DNA of 57,277 nucleotides from an uncultured Ferrovum sp. (GTDB taxonomy: Bacteria; Pseudomonadota; Gammaproteobacteria; Burkholderiales; Ferrovaceae), in the NCBI GenBank assembly GCA_903863375.1, contig CAIPBT010000005.1:1-57277 (forward strand). The letters are read 5' to 3'. Positions 8,523 through 16,155 of this stretch are shown here, in pieces (within the stretch, counting starts at the first letter, position 1; each line of letters begins with the position of its first letter). Under the pieces are notes generated by a model. The model had not been told where the DNA came from and made no database searches. It saw only the letters and a program-made list of their open reading frames with translations. The translations under genes and the position numbers were made by a program.

Positions 8523-8923
8523 AACGTACTTCCGTCCGGCTGCTGATGGCGGCCCTGATCCTCGCACCGGTCACGTTGGCCGTGCTGCCGGCGGCACAGG
8601 CCGCCAGCATCCTCACGCCCGAATCCCAGTTTGCGGCACAGGGCGGACCGGCGCTGTATGGGTCGATCTGCGCCGGCTGCCACATGCCGGGGGCGCAGGG
8701 CGCTGTCGGTGCCGGCCATTACCCGGCGCTGGCCGGCAATCCCCATGTCGCATCGGCCGGCTATGTCGTGCATAACGTGCTTCATGGCTATCACGGCATG
8801 CCCGGCTTCGGCGGCGAATTGAGCGACCAGCAGGTGGCCGACGTGGTGAACTACGTGCGCACGCATTTTGGCAATGCGTATGCCGACGCGGTCAGCCCGG
8901 ATATGGTTGCCAAGGCGCGCTGA
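8519..8923 (+). CDS. Exported class I cytochrome c
   Basis: Small periplasmic c-type cytochrome (134 aa). It has a Sec signal at 1-29 (cleavage near AQA-A), a single haem site CAGCH at residues 51-55, and a likely axial Met at 94 in HGMPGFGGELS. The ATG overlaps the flavoprotein stop (ATGA), so the two are translationally coupled. A dedicated cytochrome paired with a Tat-exported flavin oxidase recalls the nicotine oxidoreductase NicA2 and its cytochrome CycN, in which the flavoenzyme acts as a dehydrogenase. The pairing is seen; the electron transfer is inferred. Confidence 0.92.
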   Translation: MKRTSVRLLMAALILAPVTLAVLPAAQAASILTPESQFAAQGGPALYGSICAGCHMPGAQGAVGAGHYPALAGNPHVASAGYVVHNVLHGYHGMPGFGGELSDQQVADVVNYVRTHFGNAYADAVSPDMVAKAR

Positions 8924-8927
8924 GGCC

Positions 8928-8999
8928 ATGACCACACCGTTCGCCGACCTGCCCGGTGATGCCATGATGACACCGTCCGCCGACCTGCCCTGCCCCTGC
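8928..8999 (+). repeat. 36-nt direct duplication at the 5' end of the ychJ-like gene
   Basis: Copies begin at 8928 and 8964 and differ at a few positions. The period is 36 nt (2 x 18), in frame, so the protein begins with two near-copies of a 12-residue segment and the gene has two candidate ATG starts. Confidence 0.75.
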
Positions 9000-9359
9000 G
9001 GTCAGGGGCCGACCTTTGCCAGTTGCTGCGGCCGCTGGAAGCCCTTCCATCCGGCTCCGGATGCCGAACACCTGATGCGTTCGCGCTACAGTGCCTATGT
9101 CCGCGTTGACGGGGATTACCTGCTCGCCACCTGGCATCCCGACACCCGGCCGGTGCACTTCGATCTGGCGGCGGAACAACCGCCCACCGAATGGCTGGGG
9201 CTGACCGTGATCCGGCACGAGGCCTTCGACGCCCGGCACGCCGTGGTCGAGTTCGTGGCGCACTACCGCATCCGTGGACGCGAGCACCGGCTGCATGAGA
9301 TCAGCCGGTTTGAGTGCATGGATGGCCACTGGCTGTATCGCGACGGCGTGACCGACTGA
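8928..9359 (+). CDS. YchJ-family (UPF0225) SEC-C metal-binding protein
   Basis: A 143-residue protein of the YchJ/UPF0225 family. The N-terminal SEC-C-like cysteine cluster is visible as CPCGQG followed by CC about ten residues on, a probable zinc site. The NTF2-like body carries LMRSRYSAYV and YLLATWHP, the family hallmark. Cellular role is unknown. It follows the cytochrome gene by 4 nt and may be co-transcribed. The N-terminus shows a 12-residue direct duplication (MTTPFADLPGDA then MMTPSADLPCPC), so translation could begin at 8928 or at the second copy at 8964; the second puts the Cys cluster close to the start, as in the family. Confidence 0.85.
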   Translation: MTTPFADLPGDAMMTPSADLPCPCGQGPTFASCCGRWKPFHPAPDAEHLMRSRYSAYVRVDGDYLLATWHPDTRPVHFDLAAEQPPTEWLGLTVIRHEAFDARHAVVEFVAHYRIRGREHRLHEISRFECMDGHWLYRDGVTD

Positions 9360-9478
9360 ACGCCGGGACCGCGCATCCGCCGCGCGACTGGGGTTCGCCT
9401 TGACTCCCCGGGGCTCCCCGGCAGGCCGGCAGCCTGGCGACCCGGCCACCAGGCGATTTCACCCAGCCGTTTGCGTCC

Positions 9479-11953
9479 TCAGTAGCTGCTGCTGGCGCTC
9501 AAACCGATGGTGCGCGGCCGCAGATAAAACGCGTCGGTCACGAACTGCACCGTGGGTTGCTGCAGCACCGTATGGTTATTGGTCAGGTTCTTGACCGTGA
9601 AGGCCACATCCCACACACCGAGGGTGGCACCCCAGCTGGCATCCACCGTGGTGTAGGACGGCCGATTGTAATCCGGATTCAGGCTGGTCGACCCCGGGGC
9701 ATGCAGGAACAGGGTGCCGCGGCTAGCCCCGGTCTGCTGCACGTTCAGGCGCAGCACGGAATCGAAGCGGTCGACTACCCGGAAGTTGTATTCACCGCCC
9801 AGGCGCAGGTTGTAGTCCGGCACGCCCTGGATCTTGTCGCCACTGCGCACATTGAACTGGCCTGTCACCTGGTCCACGCCAAGGAACGGCACATCGCCCG
9901 TGAACACGGCGCGCGTCAGGCCCCCACTGGCCGACAGGATCAGGTCGTCGGTCACCCGGGCCTTGGTTTCAAATTCGAAACCGGTGCTCTTGGCATTGCC
10001 GACGTTGGTCTCGAAATCGAAGCCAGCGGTGGGCAGCAGCACATCCTGCTGGATGTTCTTCCAGTCGATGTAGAAGGCGGCCACGTTCAGGCTCACCCGG
10101 TTGTCGAAAAAGCGGGATTTGCTGCCCAGCTCGTAGTTCCACAGCGAATCCTGGGCAAAGGTCTGCGGCGCGCCCGTCAGTCCCAGACCTCTCAGGTCAC
10201 TGGCGTTCAAGGCATACGGCACCGGACGGTTGACGCCGCCCAGACGTACCCCCTCCGAGGCCGTCGCATAGGCGGTGGTCTGCGGCGTGACATCGTAGTT
10301 GATGGCGAAGCGCGGCGTGGCCTTGCTCGAGGAAACGGTGGTGTTTGGGGTCGGCGGCAGGCCCCCGTTGAAGTAATAGGCGCCTTCGCGCGTGAAATCT
10401 TCCGTGCCCTTGATGTAGCGCAGGCCGGCAATCACACGCATGCGCTCGCTCGGGTACCAGGTCAGTTCACCGAAGATCGCGTTTTGCCGATCATCATAGT
10501 GACGGGCGCTGTAGTAGGAATTGTCGCCCGCGAACGCGCCCGGAAAACTGCCGGCGAACTGGGCCGGATCATTGATGTTGGCGCCGGCAGCAGTAAAGGC
10601 GGCGTTGATGCCAAACACCGGCTCGATGTCGGACACGTCGGTATGGGTGCGCGCCGAATACAGGCCAGCCACCCAGGCATAGGGCACCTTGCTGACTTCC
10701 GGGGCCTTCGAGGTCAGACGCAGTTCCAGCGCCTGCTGGTTGATCGCGTTGTCGAGGAAGACCGCCGAGGGCAGTCCCGCCACCACATTGGCGAGTGCCG
10801 TGTTGGTGATCAGCTGCGAGCCCGGCGTGGTGTTGCCGAGATAGGAGGAATTGACCGAAGTACCATCCTGGGTGCGTGAGAAGGCGCGCTTGTAGTCGCT
10901 CGCCACGGCCGTCAGGTCGGCAAAGCCGAGATCGCCATTGGCGGTGACTGACGGCAGGGTCAGGGTGTCGCGACCGGGTTCGCGCACGATTTTCGAGGTC
11001 TGGAACAAGGCTAGCGGGGTGCCGGCATTGGCGCCCTGATACCCGCCCACGCTGAGGTAGCTGGCGTCGATATCGGAGGTCAGAGTGCGCTGGAAAAACA
11101 CGGCCGGGGTGATGCTCCAGTGCTCCGATGCCTGCACCTTGAGCGACAGCTTGAGCACGTTGAAGTCGGTGTTGTTGATGCCTTTCGACACCACGCGCAG
11201 GGTATTCGGATCGACCTGGTCGATGTAGCCGCTGTCATGGCCGGTTTGCACGCCCAGCCGCAGGGCGGCCACCCCCTCCTGGATGGGCGCATTCAGCACC
11301 GCCTGCAACAAGGTGTTGGTGCCGCCATGGTCCGTGTTCGAGATCTCGCCATGCACGTCGCTCGACCACTTCTTCGTATCCGGGGTGTTGCTGATGAACT
11401 TGATCGTGCCACCCATCGAGCTCGCCCCATACAGCGTGCCCTGCGGTCCGCGCAGCACCTCCACGCGTTCCACGTCGAAGAAGCGCGGTTCGGCGCTGCC
11501 CTGGCTGTAGAGGTTGCGGGTGGTGAGCGAAACGTCGTCCAGATAGATGCCCACCGTGGCCGAGCCGGCCTGCGAGCTGATGCCACGAATTTCGATGTTG
11601 CTGAGGCCGGCGCCGCCCTGGCTGCTGAACGAGACGTTCGGCAGGTTGCGCGTCAGATCGTTGACGTTGGCAATCTGGCTGTTGGCCAGTTCCTCGCCAC
11701 CAATGGCCGACACGCTCATCGGCACCAGCTTGGCGTCTTCGCTGCGCTTCTGCGCCGTCACCACCACCGTATCCAGGGCCTTCACGGCAGCGTTGGCAGC
11801 CGGCGCCGGCGGGTCTCCCCCATCAGCGGCATGGACCGCAGCCGGCAAGGTGGCCAGCACACACAGGGCCATCGGCAACAGGGAAAAACGGGGAGTGGTG
11901 GCCGGCTCGGCCGCAAGGGCGTGCAACGCCACAGGGAAGCGAAGGGGGTTCAA
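9479..11953 (-). CDS. TonB-dependent outer-membrane receptor (second)
   Basis: Outer-membrane receptor (824 aa) of the iron-complex/other-ligand type. A TonB box DTVVVTA lies near residue 61, then the plug with DLTRNLPNVSFSS, IEIRGISSQ and VEVLRGPQGTLYG. The barrel ends in Tyr (SASSSY). The best start is TTG at 11953, with AGGA 7 nt upstream; it gives an about 40-residue N-terminus whose hydrophobic part (LLPMALCVLATLPAAVHA) is a plausible signal. An ATG exists only inside the signal core (MALCVL) or far upstream without a ribosome-binding site. It belongs to a different subfamily from the receptor at 3956. No regulatory gene is adjacent. Ligand unknown. Confidence 0.92.
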   Translation of the reverse strand: MNPLRFPVALHALAAEPATTPRFSLLPMALCVLATLPAAVHAADGGDPPAPAANAAVKALDTVVVTAQKRSEDAKLVPMSVSAIGGEELANSQIANVNDLTRNLPNVSFSSQGGAGLSNIEIRGISSQAGSATVGIYLDDVSLTTRNLYSQGSAEPRFFDVERVEVLRGPQGTLYGASSMGGTIKFISNTPDTKKWSSDVHGEISNTDHGGTNTLLQAVLNAPIQEGVAALRLGVQTGHDSGYIDQVDPNTLRVVSKGINNTDFNVLKLSLKVQASEHWSITPAVFFQRTLTSDIDASYLSVGGYQGANAGTPLALFQTSKIVREPGRDTLTLPSVTANGDLGFADLTAVASDYKRAFSRTQDGTSVNSSYLGNTTPGSQLITNTALANVVAGLPSAVFLDNAINQQALELRLTSKAPEVSKVPYAWVAGLYSARTHTDVSDIEPVFGINAAFTAAGANINDPAQFAGSFPGAFAGDNSYYSARHYDDRQNAIFGELTWYPSERMRVIAGLRYIKGTEDFTREGAYYFNGGLPPTPNTTVSSSKATPRFAINYDVTPQTTAYATASEGVRLGGVNRPVPYALNASDLRGLGLTGAPQTFAQDSLWNYELGSKSRFFDNRVSLNVAAFYIDWKNIQQDVLLPTAGFDFETNVGNAKSTGFEFETKARVTDDLILSASGGLTRAVFTGDVPFLGVDQVTGQFNVRSGDKIQGVPDYNLRLGGEYNFRVVDRFDSVLRLNVQQTGASRGTLFLHAPGSTSLNPDYNRPSYTTVDASWGATLGVWDVAFTVKNLTNNHTVLQQPTVQFVTDAFYLRPRTIGLSASSSY

Positions 11954-12097
11954 GCAAGGATCCTCATGACAACGACAACAGGGACGGCCCGACGGGCAGG
12001 GAGCAGGCACGGTAGCAAAGCCGCCGGAGCCATGCCAGCGCCCTTCATCACTTCGTCACGAAACGGTAAACAGGTGTGCCGAAAAGGCGACACCGCG

Positions 12098-12661
12098 TCA
12101 CACGGCCGGCACGCTTCCCGAACCGAACAGGGTGGCGGCCAGACGGGCGGTGTTGCTCGCATCATCCACGCCACGATGGTGCTGCCCTGTCCAGACAAGG
12201 CCTGCGCGTTTGACGGCCGGGAACAGGCCGATTGCCTTCGGCAGACGATGATGCAGCGCGTGCAGGGTCTTCAGGTTGAAATGGTCATTGCTGAAGGGAT
12301 AGCGCAGGCCGAAGTCGCGGCATTGCGCCTGCATGCACACGCGATCGAAATTGCCCCAGGATGCCCAGGGCCGCGCCGAGGCCTGAAACTGGGTTTCCAG
12401 CCGCACGAGGGCATCTTCAAATTCCAGACCGTGATCCACCATGACCTGGGTGATCTTGGTCAGCTTCTCGCAGAAGGGGCTGACCTGCGAGCGGCGGGGC
12501 CGCACGATCATGCCGTCGGCCCCCTCGACCTGACCGGTGGCCAGATCGAGCAGGCAGGCACCAATTTCAATGATGTCCTGGCGCTCGTCATTGCCCGGCT
12601 CTTCATTCTCCCAGCACGTGCATTCCAGATCGATGATCAGCAGTTTGTCGAGCAGCAGCAT
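12098..12661 (-). CDS. DEDDh 3'-5' exonuclease (ERI-1/KapD-like)
   Basis: A 187-residue exonuclease-fold protein of the RNase T/ERI-1-like group. The first acidic motif is DLECTCW (Asp11, Glu13). The DIIEIGA motif follows, the WGNFDR segment carries the third acidic residue, and the terminal HRGVDDASNTA gives the His-x4-Asp of the DEDDh type. It probably trims single-stranded RNA or DNA 3' ends in the cytoplasm; the actual substrate is not predictable. It is divergent from the cytosolic RidA gene with 71 nt between starts. No clear ribosome-binding site precedes the ATG at 12661. Confidence 0.88.
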   Translation of the reverse strand: MLLLDKLLIIDLECTCWENEEPGNDERQDIIEIGACLLDLATGQVEGADGMIVRPRRSQVSPFCEKLTKITQVMVDHGLEFEDALVRLETQFQASARPWASWGNFDRVCMQAQCRDFGLRYPFSNDHFNLKTLHALHHRLPKAIGLFPAVKRAGLVWTGQHHRGVDDASNTARLAATLFGSGSVPAV

Positions 12662-12732
12662 GGGGCGGGGCCAGCCACAAAAGCTGCCATGATACCCTCG
12701 CGTTTTCTCTCACCCTAATGGAGCTTTTCCGC

Positions 12733-13122
12733 ATGGCAGCCACGCGCACCCGCATTTCTTCCGGTTCGAGTTTCGAAAAGGTGGCCGGATATTCCCGTCT
12801 GGTGGTCGATGGCGACTGGATTTTTGTGTCCGGCACCAGCGGGTTCGACTACAGCAGCATGACCGTGTCGGACGATGCCGCCGAGCAGACCCACCAGTGT
12901 TTCCGCAATATCGCGTCGGCGCTGGCGCAGGCCAATGCCACCCTGGACGATGTGGTGCGCGTCACCTACCTGCTGAGCGAGGCCAGCCTGTTCGAAACCC
13001 TGGCCCCGATTTTCGGCCAGTATCTGGGCACGGCGCGTCCGGCCGCCACGGCGATGGTGGTCGCCATGGTCGACGCGCGCATGAAAATCGAGATCGAGGT
13101 CACGGTGCGCCGCCAAGGCTAA
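12733..13122 (+). CDS. Cytosolic RidA-family protein
   Basis: RidA/YjgF/YER057c-family protein (129 aa) without a signal peptide, so it should be cytoplasmic, in contrast to the exported paralogue at 2763. The family segments are VSGTSGFDY, NIASALAQANATLDDVVRVTYLL and the C-terminal ARPAATAMVV with the conserved Arg, then IEIEVTV. The second ATG (12733) is chosen because GGAG lies 9 nt before it; an ATG at 12718 would add five residues. Likely task: clearing imines or a related small-molecule hydrolysis. Confidence 0.9.
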   Translation: MAATRTRISSGSSFEKVAGYSRLVVDGDWIFVSGTSGFDYSSMTVSDDAAEQTHQCFRNIASALAQANATLDDVVRVTYLLSEASLFETLAPIFGQYLGTARPAATAMVVAMVDARMKIEIEVTVRRQG

Positions 13123-13177
13123 GCGCCTGCACGGCTGCCGCGACCGCATCGCCGTGCCGACAAGCCCTGGTCCGCGC

Positions 13178-13681
13178 TCAGCTGCCGAGGAAGTCGCCCT
13201 TGCCCAACGGCACACCATTGTGTCGCAGCAGGCCGTAACAGGTCGCGATATGGAAGTGCAGGTTGGGCAGCACAAAGTGCAGCAGGTATTCGTCGCCGAC
13301 GAAATGGAAGGTGCGTACGCGCGTCTTCAGTTCGATCGGCCGCTTCTCCGACCCGTCAATCTGCTCGGCCGTGAAACCGGCCAGGTAGGCGCGGGTGCGC
13401 GCCACCCGGTCGGTCAGTTCCACCAAGGTTTTTTCCGTATCGGCAAATGCCGGTGCTTCGGTGCCGGACAGGCGGGCGGCCGCGCCCTTGCACATATCGG
13501 CCGCAATATACACCTGCGAGGTGAGCGGCAGCATGTCAGGGAACAGGCGGGCACTGGTCAGTACCAGCGGGTCGATACCATGTGCCTCGGCGTGCGTCTG
13601 CGCTTTGGCCAGGATGGCCTCGAGATTTCCCAGCATGCGCTGGAACACGGGAACGCTAGCGGTATACATCGAAAGCGACAT
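13178..13681 (-). CDS. DUF1993-family protein
   Basis: A 167-residue helical protein of the DUF1993 family (DinB-like four-helix fold is likely but not proven). It begins MSLSMYTASVPVFQRMLGNLEAIL, has AADMCKGAAARLSG in the middle, and ends with HFHIATCYGLLRHNGVPLGKGDFLG, the family's conserved end. The start at 13681 is supported by CAGGAG about 8 nt upstream. A hairpin with 7-bp stem GGCACCG/CGGTGCC (13704-13726) lies in its leader. Function unknown; it converges with the ridA gene. Confidence 0.85.
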   Translation of the reverse strand: MSLSMYTASVPVFQRMLGNLEAILAKAQTHAEAHGIDPLVLTSARLFPDMLPLTSQVYIAADMCKGAAARLSGTEAPAFADTEKTLVELTDRVARTRAYLAGFTAEQIDGSEKRPIELKTRVRTFHFVGDEYLLHFVLPNLHFHIATCYGLLRHNGVPLGKGDFLGS

Positions 13682-13737
13682 CTGATTTCTCCTGGACGAA
13701 ATGGGCACCGCAAAGGTTACGGTGCCACAAGTTTACC

Positions 13738-13769
13738 TTGCAGAGCCCGCGTTTATTTGCGTACATTAT
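13738..13769 (+). promoter_or_regulatory. Weak sigma-70-like promoter candidate for HU
   Basis: TTGCAG at 13738-13743 and a TACATTAT stretch at 13762-13769 give an 18-nt spacer upstream of the HU gene, with a leader of about 90 nt. It is the most promoter-like sequence in an otherwise GC-rich gap, but the match is modest. Confidence 0.3.
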
Positions 13770-13862
13770 GCCGGTACGCCTAGCCTTTCGGGCGATGTAC
13801 ACTGAGTTTTCAGTTCATGGAACGCCAGCGTTTCACCCCCATCCATCAGGAGGACCCCCCCC

Positions 13863-14159
13863 TTGAATAAATCCGATCTCGTCAAGGTCGTCGCCGACGC
13901 CGGCGAACTTTCCAATGCTGCCGCCGGACGTGTGCTCGACTCGCTGCTCGATGCCATCGTCAAGGCCGTCGCTACCGAAGATTCGGTTGTGCTGACGGGC
14001 TTTGGCACCTTCGAGGCCAGCAAGCGTGCCGAACGTCAAGGGCGCAACCCGCAGACTGGCGAGGCGATCAAGATTGCGGCGGCTACTTTGCCGCGATTCA
14101 AGCCGGGCAAAGGTTTTAAGGATGCCGTGAACGTCAAGAAGCCTGCCAAAAAGAAATGA
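13863..14159 (+). CDS. HU-family nucleoid DNA-binding protein
   Basis: A 98-residue HU-type histone-like protein that bends and compacts DNA as a dimer. It starts MNKSDLVKVVADAGELSNAAAGRVLDSLLDAI, has the TGFGTFEA turn and the DNA-arm signature GRNPQTGEAIKIAA, then the usual KPGKGFKDAVN end with a Lys-rich tail (KKPAKKK). The start is TTG at 13863 with a strong AGGAGG nine bases upstream, so the unusual codon is well supported. It forms its own unit, closed by hairpins at 14170-14190 and 14209-14237. Confidence 0.97.
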   Translation: MNKSDLVKVVADAGELSNAAAGRVLDSLLDAIVKAVATEDSVVLTGFGTFEASKRAERQGRNPQTGEAIKIAAATLPRFKPGKGFKDAVNVKKPAKKK

Positions 14160-14208
14160 ATGCCCGCGTGTTCAGTCAACCCGACTGAACGCCGGCAGTC
14201 ATGCCACG

Positions 14209-14237
14209 GCCCGCCCCGGTTTCCTGCCGGGGCGGGC
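14209..14237 (+). terminator. Hairpin terminator after HU
   Basis: Perfect 11-bp stem GCCCGCCCCGG / CCGGGGCGGGC with a 7-nt loop, 49 nt after the HU stop. The T-tract is weak (tgtgtcgtt). A smaller perfect 8-bp stem GTTCAGTC / GACTGAAC (14170-14190) precedes it, directly after the stop codon. Confidence 0.6.
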
Positions 14238-14263
14238 TGTGTCGTTATGGAGGAGTGCCCCGG

Positions 14264-14686
14264 ATGTCGTATCTCGCACTGAAACACCTGCACCTGGCCC
14301 TCGCTGGCCTTGCCGGTCTCGTCTATGTTGTGCGCGGCGTGCTGATGATTGCGCGCTCGCCAGTACTGGAAAGCCGGTTGATGCGCGTGCTGCCGCATGT
14401 GGTCTATACCCTGCTGCTGGTCGCTGGCGTGTCTCTCGCGACCTGGTCGGGCCAGTGGAACGCCGCCTGGATCTGGATCAAGCTCGCTCTGCTGGTGGCC
14501 TTTGTGGTGCTCGGTGCGCTTGCCTTCAAACGTAACAGCACGCTCTCGCACAGCCGTCGCATCACGGTATGGGGCATGGGCTTGCTGGTGTTCATCATGA
14601 TCGGTGCCGTGGCAGCACACCACCACGCCCGCATGCAGGTAGACCAGCCGTTGCCAGCCGGGGTACCGGCCACGTCCGGTGCCTGA
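14264..14686 (+). CDS. SirB2-family membrane protein
   Basis: A 140-residue inner-membrane protein of the SirB2 family with four predicted membrane segments (around residues 10-30, 43-60, 68-87 and 102-120). The family opening is YLALKHLHLALAGLAGLVYVVRG, and LMRVLPHVVYTLLLVAGVSLA follows. ATG at 14264 has GGAGGAG upstream. The C-terminus is a short, probably exposed tail. SirB2 proteins lack a defined biochemical role. Confidence 0.88.
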   Translation: MSYLALKHLHLALAGLAGLVYVVRGVLMIARSPVLESRLMRVLPHVVYTLLLVAGVSLATWSGQWNAAWIWIKLALLVAFVVLGALAFKRNSTLSHSRRITVWGMGLLVFIMIGAVAAHHHARMQVDQPLPAGVPATSGA

Positions 14687-14776
14687 TGCTGCGCCCGAAT
14701 CGGTGCACGTCCCGCTGAGCATGACCACGGCGGCCAAGCCGGTGCGGCGGCACCCCCAGACCGCGCCGAGCCCCCC

Positions 14777-15742
14777 TTGCTGATTCTCTTCCTGCACCAG
14801 TTTGAACTGGCAGCCCCCCTGTTCCTGTTGGTCTTGTTGGGATACCTGCTGGCACGCTTCGCCGGCTGGGGAAAGCAGGTCTCGGCCGGCATGAACACCT
14901 TCGTGTTCAACCTGGCCTTGCCCGCCCTGCTCTTCCGCATGATGAGCGACTTCTCCGGCCTGCCGCCGGTGGATGCCCGGCTGCTGCTGGCATTTTTCGG
15001 GGCCTGCCTGCTCACCTTCCTGCTTGGGCATTTCCTGGCCGGGCGGCTGTTCCGGCTGGATCCCGCCGGCCGCGCCATCCTGGGACTGGCCGGCGTGTTC
15101 TCCAACAATGTGCTGCTGGGCATTCCGCTGGCGCGCGCCACGCTCGGTGCCACGGCCATTCCCTCCGTAGCGCTGGTGCTGGTGTTCAATGCGCTGACGC
15201 TGTGGACCCTGCTTTCGGTTGCCATCGAATGGTCGCGCCATGGTTCGCTCAACTGGCGTGGCCTGCGCAGCACGGCGGCAGCGGTGTTGCGCAACCCGAT
15301 CGTGATGGCCATCGTCGGTGGTGCCCTGTTTGGCCTGACCGGCCTGCACCTGCCGGGACTGGCGCAGCACACCCTTGCGCAGCTGGCCGAACCCGCCGGG
15401 CCGCTCGCCCTGCTGGTGCTGGGCATGGGACTGGCGGAATACGATGTGCGCAGCGGCTGGCAACAGGGCTTGACCATCTGCGTGCTGAAACTGGCCGTGC
15501 AGCCACTGTGCATCTGGGCCATTGCCTGGCTGATCGGTTTGCCCAACCTGGAAACCCGGGTGGTGGTGCTGCTAGGCTCACTGCCGACCGGTGCAAACGT
15601 CTACCTGATGGCGCGGCAATACCAGCGCATGGAGGGCACGGTAGCCGCCAGCCTGGTGCTGGCCACGCTGGCCTCGGCCGTGAGCACCCCGTTGTTCCTG
15701 GTCCTGCTCAATCACGTCTACGGGCCCCTGCCCGTCCGCTGA
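14777..15742 (+). CDS. AEC-family (auxin efflux carrier type) transporter
   Basis: A 321-residue polytopic inner-membrane transporter of the AEC/bile-acid-sodium superfamily, with about ten hydrophobic segments. The characteristic GLAGVFSNNVLLGIPLA motif with Asn-Asn is present, as is the second inverted half with LPTGANVYLMARQY near the end. The frame opens at TTG 14777 (LILFLHQFELAAPLFLL); a leading TTG is the most natural start for the first membrane helix. The substrate is probably a small carboxylate but cannot be deduced. It is monocistronic as far as seen. Confidence 0.88.
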   Translation: MLILFLHQFELAAPLFLLVLLGYLLARFAGWGKQVSAGMNTFVFNLALPALLFRMMSDFSGLPPVDARLLLAFFGACLLTFLLGHFLAGRLFRLDPAGRAILGLAGVFSNNVLLGIPLARATLGATAIPSVALVLVFNALTLWTLLSVAIEWSRHGSLNWRGLRSTAAAVLRNPIVMAIVGGALFGLTGLHLPGLAQHTLAQLAEPAGPLALLVLGMGLAEYDVRSGWQQGLTICVLKLAVQPLCIWAIAWLIGLPNLETRVVVLLGSLPTGANVYLMARQYQRMEGTVAASLVLATLASAVSTPLFLVLLNHVYGPLPVR

Positions 15743-15892
15743 GCCTCTTCGCGCCGCGCTGTTCTTGTGCGGCCGATACATTTCCTTACATCGCGCGACG
15801 CCTTGCCCGCCTCGGTGGCCGGCTGGGCGTGTACCTCGCTGCGTCTGACGCAAGCGCCGACGTCGTGCGATGAAGGCTTGTTTTTATTCGCA

Positions 15893-15939
15893 AATTTAAT
15901 CATTCAAAACACGAAATAAATGTTTTAAATGATTGAATT
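15893..15939. repeat. 19-bp imperfect inverted repeat in AT-rich island
   Basis: Left arm 15893-15911 and right arm 15921-15939 pair over 19 positions with one mismatch (C/A) and one G-T pair, around a 9-nt loop. It has no T-tract on either side, so a protein-binding dyad is more likely than a terminator. It ends 20 nt upstream of the sigma-28-like -35 element. Confidence 0.75.
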
Positions 15940-15958
15940 GACTGGTATCGATAAATCT

Positions 15959-15985
15959 TAAAGAATTCTGGTGGTGCGCCGTAAT
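15959..15985 (+). promoter_or_regulatory. Sigma-28 (FliA)-like promoter of the chemotaxis operon
   Basis: TAAA, 15 nt, then GCCGTAAT, against the sigma-28 consensus TAAA-N15-GCCGATAA. The -35 core and GCCG are exact; the last four bases match partly. It lies 53 nt upstream of the ATG at 16038 and is the expected promoter class for chemotaxis genes. Confidence 0.55.
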
Positions 15986-16155
15986 CCTAAGCGGAAGGCG
16001 TGTTGCCCGATTGACTCAACCAAAAAGCGCGATCCCTATGACTGAATATCCGGAAGTCAGCCAGTCGATTCCTGGCGAGATGCTGCCGACGGGCATGGCC
16101 CTGCTGGGGTGCTGCCCTGATACTGAGCGCACCGCTGCTGTTACCGGGCCAGGCG

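Larger units (their letters stand above)
15743..16037. other. 295-nt AT-rich control region ahead of the chemotaxis operon
   Basis: The span 15875-15965 is strikingly AT-rich against the surrounding GC-rich DNA. It holds the 19-bp inverted repeat (15893-15939), an FNR-like half-match (TTGAC-N4-ATCGA, 15938-15951) and the sigma-28-like promoter (15959-15985). No coding frame was supported here. Confidence 0.7.

Noticed and set aside
9479-12010. Fur box or riboswitch upstream of the second TonB receptor
   Set aside because: The upstream region shows no Fur-like repeat or conserved RNA fold that I could support.
13704-13726. GGCACCG/CGGTGCC hairpin as an HU or DUF1993 attenuator
   Set aside because: Only 7 bp and no T-tract or alternative pairing; noted but not called.
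15875-15965. AT-rich island as the edge of a mobile element
   Set aside because: No transposase, integrase or target-site duplication seen, and neighbours are ordinary chromosomal genes.
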